Source: Collybiopsis luxurians FD-317 M1
Taxonomy: Eukaryota; Basidiomycota; Agaricomycetes; Agaricales; Omphalotaceae
Length of the DNA: 64,000 bases
NCBI GenBank assembly: GCA_000827265.1
Contig: KN834785.1
Span: 435,819-499,818, forward strand
Direction of reading: 5' to 3'
Part shown: positions 30,932 to 42,410 of the stretch, in pieces
How the letters are laid out: each line of letters opens with the position of its first letter
How positions within the stretch are numbered: the stretch's first letter is position 1
The notes under the pieces: model-generated
What the model saw: the letters and a program-made list of their open reading frames with translations, nothing else
Database searches by the model: none
What the model was told of the DNA's origin: nothing
Translations under genes and position numbers: made by a program

Positions 30932-32075
30932 TTAGGCTTTTCCCAAAGTGGGATTAGCCTTGGAAGCTTTAGCCAATGCTGCTTTGCACTCTTCCATACA
31001 CTTGATGGCCTGTGGGGAACAATTAAGACAAGTATTGGCAATCTTACTGCACTTTTCACAATAAAGGCACAGTCTATTGTCCATCCTATGCTTCTTTTCA
31101 GCATCAGTGATCTTTCCACAAGGTTTCAATGTTTTGGTTGCATTGATTTGCATAGGTTCACCCTCAGGTAGAAAGTTGGAAGCGGGTGGGATAGGGGGTG
31201 AATAAGGAGTTGTGGTGGAAGCCAGTAATTTGGGGTTCCTGGGAAAAGAGTTGGATGAAAAGGTGCATTTACCTTTGTCTTTCTGTTCGACTTCCCATTC
31301 ATGGACACAATTGTCACAATCAATAACAAAGGTAACATAGTTGGGGAATGTTTTGGGATGTCGGTTATGTGCTATGTGAGAGATCTCATGCTTGGTAGCC
31401 AGTTTGAGACTGTCATAAAAAATATCAATCTTTGTCTGTTCCATCCAATCAACATGCATGAGCAGCAGCAGATCCAGTCTGAACCAGTTTCTTCAATTTC
31501 AAACCAGCATTATATGCAAGGTTTGAATCTCCAAAGTGTTCTTTAAATGCATCCACAAAATTAGTAAAAGAATTCAATAGAGTTGTGCATGAAAGATGCA
31601 TGGCATAATACCACTGTGATGGTGAGTCCTCCCCAAAAAAAGCAGCCATATACATGCACTTTTGCTGATCTGTTAAAAGTGTTGTGCCTTGTGATTTGGC
31701 CACATCAAGTATCTTGGCAATAAACATGTCAACCTCGGAGGCTTTCCCCTTAAAGGTGGGAGGGGTGTTGAATGAGGGAGGCTTCAAATTCATGGGGATG
31801 ACAGAGGGAGCTGAAGGTACAGATGGAGGAGGAGGTAGAGGAGGATTAGGTGCAGTGAGTTGGGACTGGATTGCTAATATGGCTTGGGATGTGTCTGATA
31901 AGGATTTTGTGGTATCTGCTTGATACTGTCTGAAGTGGTCAAAATTTCCTTTGATGATACTGAGATCCTGGAAGGTGAGTGTGGCAGGGGCACTCAGATT
32001 GGGAGTGGTGCTGATGTCAGATATAGGTTGGAAACTATGATTCAACCAATCAGGATTAGAGACAGGGTCAGACAT
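30932..32075 (-). pseudogene. gypsy gag (capsid and damaged zinc knuckle)
   Basis: The probable start is MSDPVSNPDW at 32075. A capsid-type segment includes KPPSFNTPPTFKGKASEVDM and WYYAMHL. The frame changes near 31455. The downstream part contains CLYCEKCSKIANTC, a zinc knuckle in which the expected His is Lys. Structural protein of the particle; not functional as read. Confidence 0.75.
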
Positions 32076-32160
32076 GATGTTGAGGAAGTGGAATGGGGAT
32101 TTCAAATGATAGCGAGAGAGATGCACTTGGCAATGTTGTTTGATGGGAGTTGAATCAAAC

Positions 32161-32410
32161 TGTGAGGGTTCGGGACACCCTTGAGTCAGATACAAGCAGG
32201 ATAGGAATAGGGAAAAATATGAGTTGATTCAACTAGACTATCTATGTGCAAATAAGGAAGTTTATATACTAAAATGGATATGAAATATATAGCTTGGAAA
32301 CTAGCCATAACAAGCAATGAGGTAATAAGTAGTAGTGATGGAAGTGTCAAGGGGAAACATGTAAGGGAATAAGTATAAGGAAGAAGTATAACGAGGAGGA
32401 GATTGTTACA
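32161..32410 (-). repeat. 5' LTR of gypsy element
   Basis: 250 bp, matching 26404-26657 with about 18 substitutions and one 4-base deletion. The target duplication ACAGA follows at 32411. Confidence 0.92.
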
Positions 32411-33060
32411 ACAGAATACTGGCACATAATGTCATAAGAACTGCAGATCATTTTTGGCATCTTGTAATGAACAGCAGTGAGATAGCTGAAATCAACATCA
32501 ACATGTCTACAGAAAATGTTCAACAATCATTTAGACTGCATAGCAATAGACCATACCATTCTTGAATCCTTAAGTTAGTTGTACCTTGGGGTTGGAACAA
32601 GTCAAGGTGCACACACAATACACTAAAGATACCAGAAACTGTACAGTTCTGCTCCTGAGCTGTATTACCACTGCCACTGATAGCTTTGTGGTTGTTGCAG
32701 GAGGAACAGGGAGTCGAAACGTGTATTTTAAACTGTTCAATGTGAGCTTGATGTACTCCAGGATTTATGAAATACACTCATCCAACATTAAGACTGGGAT
32801 CCCTAGCTTCAGAGGATGCATTGAGGCAAACAGCCTTTTGGTTTCCATCCATGGCTGTGAATAGTTTGTAGATCCAACTGAAGGGATGTACAATCAGATC
32901 TAATGAGAGAATAGTTGTATAAAACACTTACGCCTTCATAGGGGGTGTCAACTCCCAGGCTGGAGGAAGGTTAATACCAGGGTCACCTATGGACATGCTG
33001 GGCACTCCAAGGCTAGATCACCAGGACCTGCTGCCTCAACTCCTTCCAACACATGCCCAA

Positions 33061-33477
33061 GTCCAAAACACTTATCCATTTGAATACATTAGAATTCTCA
33101 TATCATCCTGTGAAATTCCCATATGTGATCCTATAAATTGAAAGATATCAGAGGGGCAGCAAGTCTGAAGTTAAGTTAGACCCCCCCAGTGGTACTTCTG
33201 TTCCTGTGTTGTCTGTCAAATGCTCCAGTGTTTGATAATACTCATCAACAGAAACTTTGCTCCTAGCTCACCTCTGAGTCTCAATCATACTTAGTATTAG
33301 CACAAAAGTCTGCTACGTACATATCTCAGCATCAAGTTAAGGCAAGTCCCGGCTAACCCCTTCTAGTTTCTGTTCCTACAAAGTGTGCAGCTGACCTTGA
33401 CTCCAATTCCAATGCAGAGGCAGATACAATGGCACTTAGACTGTGTATGTAGAGGTACTACCCTGCATTTAACACAG
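33061..33477. other. Repeat-containing interval, no gene
   Basis: Contains the partner (33270-33460) of the 8310-8480 repeat. No ORF with support. Confidence 0.4.
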
Positions 33478-33717
33478 ATACATCAGGAAAAGTCTCCTAA
33501 GCCCAGGTTGCCTGGAGATACCTCCCAAATCCTAGATAGCCTCAGGATCCCTCAGAATCCCTGAGGTCCCTGAGAACCCTGAGAGAGCCCTGGGGAGCCC
33601 TGGGGATGATTTCAAGTGATCTCAGGGCTCTCAAGGAGCCCAGGGACTCTGAGGCTGTCCAGGATTTGGGGGGTATCTCTGGGCAACCTGGGCTTAGGGG
33701 AGTTTTTCCTGATGTAT
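33478..33717. repeat. Foldback (MITE-like) element, 240 bp
   Basis: ATACATCAGG at the left end is mirrored by CCTGATGTAT at the right end, and the inversion continues almost to the centre: AAGCCCAGGTTGCC / GGCAACCTGGGCTT, CCCAAATCCT / AGGATTTGGG, CAGGGCTC words. The whole unit can fold as one long hairpin. No coding potential. The terminal words of the 35.5-kb hairpin are similar. Confidence 0.75.
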
Positions 33718-33769
33718 ATGATCATGATAGATGTTATGCCATATGTACAGCCAGGTGAATGACAAAGTA

Positions 33770-34700
33770 ACCTGTCAGATTTAAACTCTGCTAACTTGCC
33801 CTTACAAAAGTAATTTAAGTTACTTTTTCTCAAATTACTTTGTGCTGACAAAGTGCCTAACTTGACTAACTTGCTCTTTTGCAGCCTGTTATGCACCAGC
33901 TCTATCATAATTTGAGGACTACATACTTCACCAGCAGTGCAATTGCCAAAAGAATATAACATTCCCTAAGTGGTTACTGCTTTGACTCATCTCACAATAA
34001 AATTTTTAGGCTATTCATTGTATAATTATTGGACAACTTGAAAACTGCTATAAAATATAATTGGACCTTCACCGGTTGATTTTGGGATGCATCAAAACAA
34101 AAGAAACAGTGTTACAGTGGAGGAAGTGGGGATATGATAGCCTAAAGGGGCTGCTGGACAAAGAGAGAAAGTGTAGATAAAGGACAGAAAATTTGTGCGG
34201 GCAGGAGTGTGAGTGCTAGTATACTAGAGAATCAATTGCACATGAAAATTATGTTTTTACATTTACCGAGAATGATGAATGTGCAAGTTTGAATGGTGGA
34301 GGTGTATTAGTTCCTGCTGCACAATGTGCAATCAAACTTACTGCCATCCATGCATGGAGGAAACCTGTGGTCTAATAATGACCGAATATGTAGGGCTGGC
34401 TGACTCATGGGTAGCTGATAGTAGAACAAATACATTCTGCTATAATTACTTTCATATTACTAATTAAATGCAATAGCCATGAATTTTTCCATAATTTAAG
34501 ATGCTATGAAGCATGGGTTATTATCAAAGACAATAATGTCAAGCTCAATCAAGTTAGCGGAGCTTAAATTTTCAAAGTCCACTAACTTGTTAACTTATCG
34601 TCAACTTAACAGTGGCAAGCGCCGCACCCTCAACTATGATCAAAGAGTTGAGCAGATAATAAAGTTAAAACTTTGCAGGCCTCGAGTCGGTAGGGCTCTA
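33770..34700. repeat. Possible non-autonomous element with AACTTG-rich ends
   Basis: The left end has GCTAACTTGCCCTTACAAAAGTAA (split: GCTAACTTGCCC then TTACAAAAGTAA). The right end near 34540-34600 has an inverted AAGTTAGCGGAGCTTAAA and CACTAACTTGTT. A relative lies at 59090-59200. The ends look like decayed inverted repeats of one family. No transposase. Confidence 0.35.
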
Positions 34701-35559
34701 CAGTCAATTTGATGCGCTGAGTGACTTGCTCATAGAAACACACTTACAACGACAATTTCTTTGCTGATTATTTTGGCACTTCTAAGTTCCAATTGGTTAC
34801 CGATTAGTTATCTTTGACAGGCTTCCCTGTTTGTGACATTGTAAGGACTTCACACGATTGGGGTTTTCTTGATACATTTTACATATTGCGCTCCGAGTCC
34901 AATTTCAAAGTATTCTACTTAGATGGGGTGTCATACAATACTTTGAATGATAATGACTGGGATTTCGGGAGGGGAGATTTGGGTAGAGTTGCTAGAAGGG
35001 GCATAGTTATTCATGGGTGACGTTATCAAATAGAAACACCACAGCTGCAAGAAGCTGATTAATTTGGAGAAATGACTTTGTATAAACTACATGGTACCTA
35101 TACCAAGATAGAGAAAGAAAGAGGAGAATTTTACTTCTCCAGTCATATACTTGTGTGAAGATATCTGAAGGACATAGTTGATGGGGCACTGAAGACTGAT
35201 TATTTCTTAGAGAATACCAGAAGGCATGAGATGTTAGGAAAATAAATAACCAAGATAAATTCAGTGGGGCACGCTTACTGCATGTTTTGAACCATGACTA
35301 ATAGTGCTTTCAGCATTCGGTCAGTGTTCATAAGGAACTGTTCAAGCTTTGCTGTCATCTTGAGTTTGTATTAGAATTCTGAATCCTGAAAGCAAAACTC
35401 AATTGAAGTGAGCACTGATTCAAACCTAATGCATTCTCCGGACTCACCTCAATTAGTACCCACACTTTGTACAGCTTAGGATAAGTTTTCTGGCATCACA
35501 TATATCAGGAAACATGCTCTGGGCCTAGGCTGCCCAGAGATCTCTGGAGTCACCCCCTA
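34701..35559. other. Intergenic, nothing recognised
   Basis: No ORF, RNA gene or repeat that I can support. Confidence 0.4.
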
Positions 35560-35646
35560 AATCCTAGGGATTCCCTGGGTCTCTCAGAGTTTGGAGCTTT
35601 GATATTGCTTTGAGATCTCTCAGAGACCCTGGGAATCCCTATGATT
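35560..35646. repeat. Hairpin related to the 33.5-kb foldback
   Basis: The arms 35560-35589 and 35617-35646 are inverted copies (AATCCTAGGGATTCCCTGGG against CCCTGGGAATCCCTATGATT). The upstream flank ATATATCAGGAAA and GGGCCTAGGCTGCCCAGAGA resembles the 33478 element's arm, so this is a partly deleted relative. Confidence 0.65.
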
Positions 35647-36802
35647 CAATGCGCAGGACTCTTATTCCAGAATAGCTCTGCAATTTAGGGAACACTGGAG
35701 ACTAAAACCCCCTATTATACATTATTATTGCTTCCGCAGTTTGCATATTGGCATTGTGGTCTTTTTATCCTCAGCTTTGTCCACAGATCAATACAATCTG
35801 AAGCTTTCGGCAGATCATCTGCTGCCTTCAAGTTGGGTAATACATCTAGGAAATTGGAATTCTTGTGGGTATAAATTTTGCATGTGGAGCATTCTCTATA
35901 GTTTAGCTTTAAGCTCATAAGAACTCCCTTGCAGGCATTTGAAATTCCAGAGCATTGAGAGTAGTATGGAATTGGGATCCCTGATATGAAACCCCCTTCA
36001 GTATGTTTTTAGTGCCCATGTTAAAAAAAGATTTCTGCAGTTTTTTAAGGCTCAGCACAAGTCCCGGTCAGGTTTGAATGGGACCTGCCGCACAGGTACT
36101 ACTAGTACCTGTAGTATTTGGTCACCTCAATGCCAGACTTGTGACCGGGCCAAGACCTGCAAGTGCGGGTGACCTCTATAACATATTTGTGTAGGTTACT
36201 GGCTAGTTACCTGCAGGTAAGGGGAAAAATAAATATTAACTAAATCTATAGTATAATTAGCCAATAGTAGGATATGCAACACTCAAAGTCTTTCAACTAC
36301 ATGTGCACAAATGAGACAACAAAATTGATCTATTATGGGCACTTATGTCCTAATTTCACCATGTTTTTGAATACTGTGAAGGGACAAAAACCCCTTCAAA
36401 GACTTTATTTGCAAGAGATTATTGTGAATGCATTCTTAGATATATGTATCTTGGTAAATTTAATAAATTTGAAGTATGAGGCATTTAGTTCCCATTTTAC
36501 CGCTCCTTTGACCCTCATCTCGAGAACTAGTCCTTCAGTACTTTTCAAAAAGGGTTAGATTGAGGGAAAGATACTTAGGATCATGTAGAATAAATTGGTG
36601 GACATCTTTGTGAAAGATTTCTGCTTAGTCTCTGGAATTTCTTTCCTACACTGCTATTGCAGAGCATTCTTATTAATACAAAACAAAAACAAAAACTCAC
36701 ATTGAAACATCAATTTTTGGTGCAATGTAGTGTCATATTCACAGGAGGTCAAAGTAAGGTTAAACATAAAAGTCAAAGTATCACAACAGTATTCCCAATC
36801 AA
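35647..36802. other. 3' flank of NLR-C, no gene
   Basis: No supportable ORF. At 36730-36800 the minus strand holds a decayed TPR unit just past the NLR-C stop. The region resembles the NLR-A flank near 850. Confidence 0.45.
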
Positions 36803-39800
36803 TTAGGTACTCAACAGGAGAACTTCCTCTTCAAGCTTAATAGCTTTTTCTAATTTACCGCATGTGCGGTAGGTGAAAGCAAGGTTGTGCATGGAAGTTA
36901 AAGTGTCATGATGGTGTTCCCCAATCACTTGTTTGCGTAGGAGAAGGACTTCTTCTCCAAGTTGTTCAGCTTCCTGCAGCTTACCACTTTTATGGTAGAT
37001 CATAGCAAGGTTATTCATGAAAGCCAAAGTATGAGGATGGTGGTTCCCAAGTACCTGTTTGAGCAGGAAAAGTACCTCCTCTCCAAGCTTTTCTGCTTCC
37101 TCCAACTTACCATGGATGTGGTAGATCATAGCAAGGTTAGCCATGTATGCCAGAGTATCAGGATGGTGTTCCCCAATCACTTGTTTGTATAGCACAAGAA
37201 CTTCCTCTCCAAGTTTTTCAGCTTCCTCCAGCTTACCATGGTTACTGTAGGTCATAGCAAGTTTAGCCATGACCAGCAAAGTATCAGGATGGTGTTCTCC
37301 CATCATTTCTTTGTGCAGCAGAAACACCTCCTCTTCAATCTTTTCAGCTTCCTCCAGCTTCCCATGAATACTATAGGTTTTAGCAAGGCTAGCCATGGAG
37401 TTCAAAGTATCAGGATGGTGCCTCCCAATCACTTGTTTACGCAGAAGAAGCACCTCCTCTCCAAGTTTTTCAGCTTCCTCCAACTTACCCTGGGTACGGT
37501 AAATCATACCAAGGTTAGCTATGGAAGTCAAAGTATCAGGATGGTGTCCCCCAATCACTTGTTTGCGTAGCAGAAGCACCTCCTTACCAAGCCTCTCAGC
37601 TTCCTCCAGATTACCATGGTCATGGTAGGTCATAGCAAGGTTAGCCATAGACATCATAGTATCAGGATGGTGTTCCCCAAGTATCTGCTTGCGCAGCAGA
37701 AACACATCCTTGTTCAGCTTTGCAGCTTCCTCTTGCTTACCACGGACACGGTAGGTAACAGCAAGGTTACCCATGCATCGCAAAGTATCAGGATGATATT
37801 CCCCAAGCACTTTTTTACAGATAAGAAGTGTCTCCTTTTCCAACTTTTCAGCTTCCTCCAGCTTACCAAAGTCATGGTAGGTTGTGGCAAGGTTACTCAT
37901 GGAAACTAAAGTCTCAGGATGGTGTTCCCCGAGTATTTGTTTGTGTAGCAGGACCACCTTCTCTCCAAGCTTTTTAGCTTCCTCTAGCTTACCCTGGGCA
38001 TGGTATGTCGAAGCAAGACTATTCATGAATTTCAGAGTATGAGAATTGTATTCCCCATTCACTAGTGTCCGCTGCAGAAGGACCTCCTCTTGAATGCTTT
38101 TTGCTTTCTCCAGCTTACCACAGGCATTGTATATTGAGGCAAGGTTACCCATGGACATCCAAGTAGAAGGATGAAGTTCCCCAAGTACTTGTTTGCGCAG
38201 CAGAAGCACTTCTTCTCCAAGTTTTTCAGCCTCCTTCAGCTTACCAGATTCACAAAGGGAGGAAGCAAGATTATCCATGGAATTTAAAGTTTTAGGATGG
38301 TGTTCTCCCAGTTCTTGTTTGTGCAGCAAAAGCACCTCCTCTTGAAGCACCTCACTCTGTGCCGAGTACCCACAAGTTGTAAACACGTTTGCTATGCATA
38401 TCCGTGTATAAATGGTAGGGAGCTGTTTCCATTGGATATATTGCGCATGTATTAGTAACTGCTTTCTTAGTAAGTAATCATCTTCACTATCTCCTAGAGG
38501 GGTCGCACGTCCTAGCAGCATTGCTACTGCCATCTCAATGTGATATTTCTGCAAAATTGTCTCGCGTGCACACTCATGAATGATCGAGTGAAATGTTAAG
38601 CATGCCTCTCTGGAATTATATGTAGCCAGGGAAAATTGGCACAATTCCTCAATGCTATTACCCAGGAAGTCCTTGTTCAAAAAGCAAGAGAGAAATCTCT
38701 CCATCTCTATCTTGCCCGGACTGTTCATTTCATTTTCCATGAAATCGTCACCATTAAAACTGCTGGCACGCTTGAATATCTCTACCAGAATTGCACCGGG
38801 ATGCAAGAAGCTGCAAATCTGCATTAAAAATTGTGTAGGTTCACTAAGTTTTTCAAAAACTAGCATAAATGCACTGAACACAGTATCAGAGTAGGCATCC
38901 CATGATTGCATTCTATAGCTGAGAAGTTTCTGCTTCTGCTGTTCAAATTGCACCAGATAGTTACTCAGTTCACATGTTGGGCTTGCTTGAATGTATGCTC
39001 CAGCTGTGGAAACAGCCAGTGCTTGGCAGCCAAAAGCACCAACAATTGTGTGTGCTACATTATAGTCCTCAGCGGAAGGTTCTATATGAGCACAGTTAAA
39101 TAGTAGTTTTATGGCACTATTCCTGTCAAGATCCGGTAGGTCAATGTGATTTTTAGGAGAACTCAATTGTGCCATTTCTCTACGACGGCTTGTGACAATT
39201 ATATTCCCATGGTTGCAAAGAGGAATGTAGTTCTTCAGGAACACCCCCCCATTATCTGCATTATCAAAAATGCAAAGCCAATTGACCTCGTTAATTGTTA
39301 GGAAATTTTTAACCTTGTCCAATTCTTCCCCCACACCTAGAGCCTTTCCAAGTTTTTTGAAATCTTCTGCAAGTGTAGCATCAGAGCTAGCATCAAAGAA
39401 CCAGACATTGGAAAATCTACACAAGGTGGCTGTTATGCTTCCACTGTTTTTCAAATTCTTGCAAAACCCTTACCTTTCAAGATTATCGGCAACAAATCTC
39501 AGCACTACTTGAGTCTTACCAGCTCCACCAGTTGCCACAATTGTAGCAACACGCTGCTTGAACTGCAAACATGATTTGACAGCCTTGCCCAGCTCCTGCA
39601 TTCTTCTCCCATTTGCTTCACTGGGGACTTCAAAAGCCTCCTCTGAACTCTTTTTGGCTATGTCTTGATTAGAGCTTGTGATGATGACTGGCACATAGCA
39701 CCATTCCGGAAGACAGTATTCCAATACTAAAGAAGGATTGGTGTTTTCAAGAATCAAGATTGTATTTTTTGAGATATACTGAGGGCCTTTCACTTTGTCT

Positions 39801-40357
39801 AAGAGGGCTTTCTGAAAGGTCTCAGCCGAACTTGCATCCAGATTGATAGTAGTACACCTAGCTCTGATTAGCTTTTTGGACTGGATTCAAATCAACATTT
39901 ACCATTTCATGTGGTCCTTGATAAAATTCTCAAGATCTTTTTTCCTTGCACTATATAGGGCAATGACTGGGGGTGAAAAAGTTCTCGAAAGCCAAGAAAG
40001 TGTATCGTCTCTTCCCACAAAGTATTGACTGGGGGAGGGACAAATGAGAACCTTTGATGTCCTTTCAATTCCTATACCGTTAGCAGTATTTTGAAGGTCA
40101 CTGTTGTAGTTGATTGTAATATACTGGTTTCCTTGTATGTTGTAGAATTCCCCATCATTGATATGGACATGGTGTGCACCAGAAAAAAAAGCCCCCGAAA
40201 ATGAAGAATTTGTTGGAACTGATGATTGCGCTGCAGGCAGTTGGGTGGCTGGAATGTCTCCACTTTTCTTTGGACTCTGCTTGTTCTTCTTTTCTGAAGA
40301 GCCGAGTTGCAGCAATTTGCGCCAGTTAAATTCTTTCTTCTGAGCCATGAAGGGCAA
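36803..40357 (-). CDS. NLR-C: pseudo-NTPase/NB-ARC/TPR protein, 12 TPRs
   Basis: Exons 40357-39903, 39857-39474 and 39416-36803 on the minus strand total 3453 nt in frame (1150 aa). Start MPFMAQKKEFNWRKLL; SGAFFSGAHHV..DGEFYNIQGN motif; FVGRDD and P-loop-less LYSARKKDLENF; ILILENTNPS and VIITSS in the first NTPase-like unit; P-loop ATGGAGKTQ; WLCIFDNADN; NIIVTSR; GCQALAVSTAGAY; winged helix. Twelve 42-aa TPRs follow, the longest array here; units 6-11 are very alike, also at the DNA level. The array ends at LLLST-stop with one decayed unit beyond. The first exon is nearly identical to that of NLR-D, while the later parts differ. No defects seen. Confidence 0.9.
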
Positions 40358-40444
40358 GATGGGGGTCGGAATGAAAGAAGTTTATGAGCTCGGCTATGCC
40401 ATTCTGATATCTGTTCCTCACGTGTTCAGTGCTCCATTCTGTCT

Positions 40445-40465
40445 GGATGTCATGTCAAACGCCAC
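40445..40465 (-). promoter_or_regulatory. Conserved upstream block of NLR-C
   Basis: GGATGTCATGTCAAACGCCAC lies about 90 bp upstream of the start. It is followed by AAAAATTCAGCTGACTGA, also seen upstream of NLR-A at 3337-3356. Confidence 0.4.
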
Positions 40466-41436
40466 AAAAATTCAGCTGACTGACGTTGTGCTGAATTTCT
40501 GACAAGGACAAGTTTGACTTGATCAAATGCCGTTCCACAAGTTCACTGCAGGGTAAGCGAGGCGTGGCAAAGAACTCCTTGCAATTCGCGATTTCGGATA
40601 GTTGTTCATACAATTCTGTTCCAGAATGCCTAGAAAGGCATCATTGTAATTGAAGTAGAAATCTAATCCGAGTTCATAAGATTGGACAGCGATGAAGAAA
40701 AATACCTCTTACTTGGAAACTGTAGGCCTACTCTGCGGAGCTCGTCCTTGAACTCCTCGGCAAGAAGGTGCGCATCTGCTAAACTCTTTACCGGAACCTG
40801 TTGTGTCGGGGCATTGCACCACATGTCAATGTCAAAAGTCGCAGACTGAAGTTTCAATCCTTCACATGAGATAATAGATTGGAGAAAACTATTCATTTGT
40901 GCCGAGACATTGAGGGGAAAAATTTTGTAACGATTATTCCCGCCAACGCTGAAGTCAAGCATTGCGCTCATCTAATTTTGTTGATCCCAATTCACTTGGA
41001 CCTACTCGGCTTGAGTCGATGCATGTGGGAACGTCACTGGAGTATCCAAAAATGGACATCGAAAGTTCAAAAAAAATCTACAAAGGGGTCCTGAGATTTA
41101 AAGTTTACGACGCCTCTCAAATTTCAAATTTCAGCACTCAGAGTACTACCCGAGCATTCCGAATCGATTAATGGCAAGGTTTTTGACAATTAATGCCTAC
41201 GGGAAGCGGTGACAGTGAGCGGGAAGCAGTGACAACTGATGGGAATTAGCGGTAACAGGTACCGGCCGGTGATGACGGCAAAAGGGCCATGAGTTATTAT
41301 TCATAAGCTACAGCCGAAGATACCGGGGATCTTAAGGGAGTATCGCTCTCAAGTCCGAGCTTCAGTAAAAGTTGTAGATCATTTACTGAGGAATTAACAA
41401 CTTTAGCCAACACTGTAAAATAACCAAGATTGTCGT
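40466..41436 (-). other. Interval with an unrecognised 102-aa ORF (40663-40971)
   Basis: The minus-strand ORF 40971-40663 reads with ordinary composition (SVGGNNRYKIFPLNVSAQM; EEFKDELRRVGLQFPS). A plausible donor GTAAGA follows FPS at about 40715, so it may be an exon of a small gene divergent from NLR-D. No family recognised; it could equally be a gene fragment. The rest of the interval shows nothing. Confidence 0.3.
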
Positions 41437-41620
41437 GAATACACAGCAACATGTATGGTGGTATTTTTTGACCAAAATTCCATACTGCCGATTGATAGGG
41501 TGTCCGGCATCCAATGTTAAGCAAAGGGCCGGACCGCCAACATTGGATGCCGGACACCTCATCAATCGACAGTATGGAATTTTGGTCAAAATATACCACC
41601 ATACATGTTGCTATGTATTC
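41437..41620. repeat. Near-perfect palindrome beside the assembly gap
   Basis: Two 82-bp arms (41437-41518 and 41539-41620) are inverted copies with few mismatches and a 20-bp spacer. A third partial copy (41628-41666, GGATACCGGACACCCCATCA...) runs into the gap. Probably the end of a foldback or inverted-repeat array that blocked assembly. Confidence 0.85.
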
Positions 41621-41666
41621 ATAACCTTGGATACCGGACACCCCATCAATCGACTGTATGGAATTT

Positions 41667-42410
41667 NNNNNNNNNNNNNNNNNNNNNNNNNNNNNNNNNN
41701 NNNNNNNNNNNNNNNNNNNNNNNNNNNNNNNNNNNNNNNNNNNNNNNNNNNNNNNNNNNNNNNNNNNNNNNNNNNNNNNNNNNNNNNNNNNNNNNNNNNN
41801 NNNNNNNNNNNNNNNNNNNNNNNNNNNNNNNNNNNNNNNNNNNNNNNNNNNNNNNNNNNNNNNNNNNNNNNNNNNNNNNNNNNNNNNNNNNNNNNNNNNN
41901 NNNNNNNNNNNNNNNNNNNNNNNNNNNNNNNNNNNNNNNNNNNNNNNNNNNNNNNNNNNNNNNNNNNNNNNNNNNNNNNNNNNNNNNNNNNNNNNNNNNN
42001 NNNNNNNNNNNNNNNNNNNNNNNNNNNNNNNNNNNNNNNNNNNNNNNNNNNNNNNNNNNNNNNNNNNNNNNNNNNNNNNNNNNNNNNNNNNNNNNNNNNN
42101 NNNNNNNNNNNNNNNNNNNNNNNNNNNNNNNNNNNNNNNNNNNNNNNNNNNNNNNNNNNNNNNNNNNNNNNNNNNNNNNNNNNNNNNNNNNNNNNNNNNN
42201 NNNNNNNNNNNNNNNNNNNNNNNNNNNNNNNNNNNNNNNNNNNNNNNNNNNNNNNNNNNNNNNNNNNNNNNNNNNNNNNNNNNNNNNNNNNNNNNNNNNN
42301 NNNNNNNNNNNNNNNNNNNNNNNNNNNNNNNNNNNNNNNNNNNNNNNNNNNNNNNNNNNNNNNNNNNNNNNNNNNNNNNNNNNNNNNNNNNNNNNNNNNN
42401 NNNNNNNNNN
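41667..42410. other. Assembly gap (744 N)
   Basis: All N. It covers the NLR-D start codon and promoter. A single N also sits at 42455. All long reading frames spanning this block are artefacts of N translation. Confidence 0.99.

Larger units (their letters stand above)
26404..32410 (-). mobile_element. Ty3/gypsy chromovirus, nested in KDZ relic
   Basis: Two LTRs (26404-26657, 32161-32410) begin TGTGAGG and end TTACA. They are flanked by the 5-bp duplication ACAGA (26399-26403 and 32411-32415). The internal order on the minus strand is gag, protease, reverse transcriptase, RNase H, integrase and chromodomain, the chromovirus order. The coding region is broken by many stops and shifts, so it is non-autonomous now. 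The LTRs differ at about 18 sites plus a 4-base gap, nearly all transitions, so insertion is not very recent. Removing the element rejoins the KDZ reading frame exactly. Confidence 0.93.
24617..33060 (-). pseudogene. KDZ transposase relic split by a retrotransposon
   Basis: Minus-strand remains of a Kyakuja-Dileera-Zisupton transposase. The 5' part (about 33060-32880) carries the cysteine cluster LECPACP followed, after a frame slip, by GDPGINLPPAWE. An exon at about 32777-32570 reads CNNHKAISGSGN...LFQPQGT. An exon at 32460-32411 gives YDIMCQY, and this continues in frame across the inserted element into SVNLSK at 26403, then FLVPKFHINAHQEPC, GRTDRKSPERVW and LNDHFGDHNWRK. The catalytic-region motif is usually GRTDGE..ER, so GE to RK is a likely inactivating change, and the NP-A-STKEMGPGxRRDTL stretch normally before DDHFGD is absent. 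The C-terminal part (25702-24617) has the usual WCKSRARAHCWQEE..LLIQEEM block. Inactive. Confidence 0.8.

Noticed and set aside
36803..39000. Regular 126-bp repeats that could be taken for a CRISPR-like or satellite array
   Set aside because: They are in-frame TPR codons on the minus strand; the variable parts are codons, not spacers.
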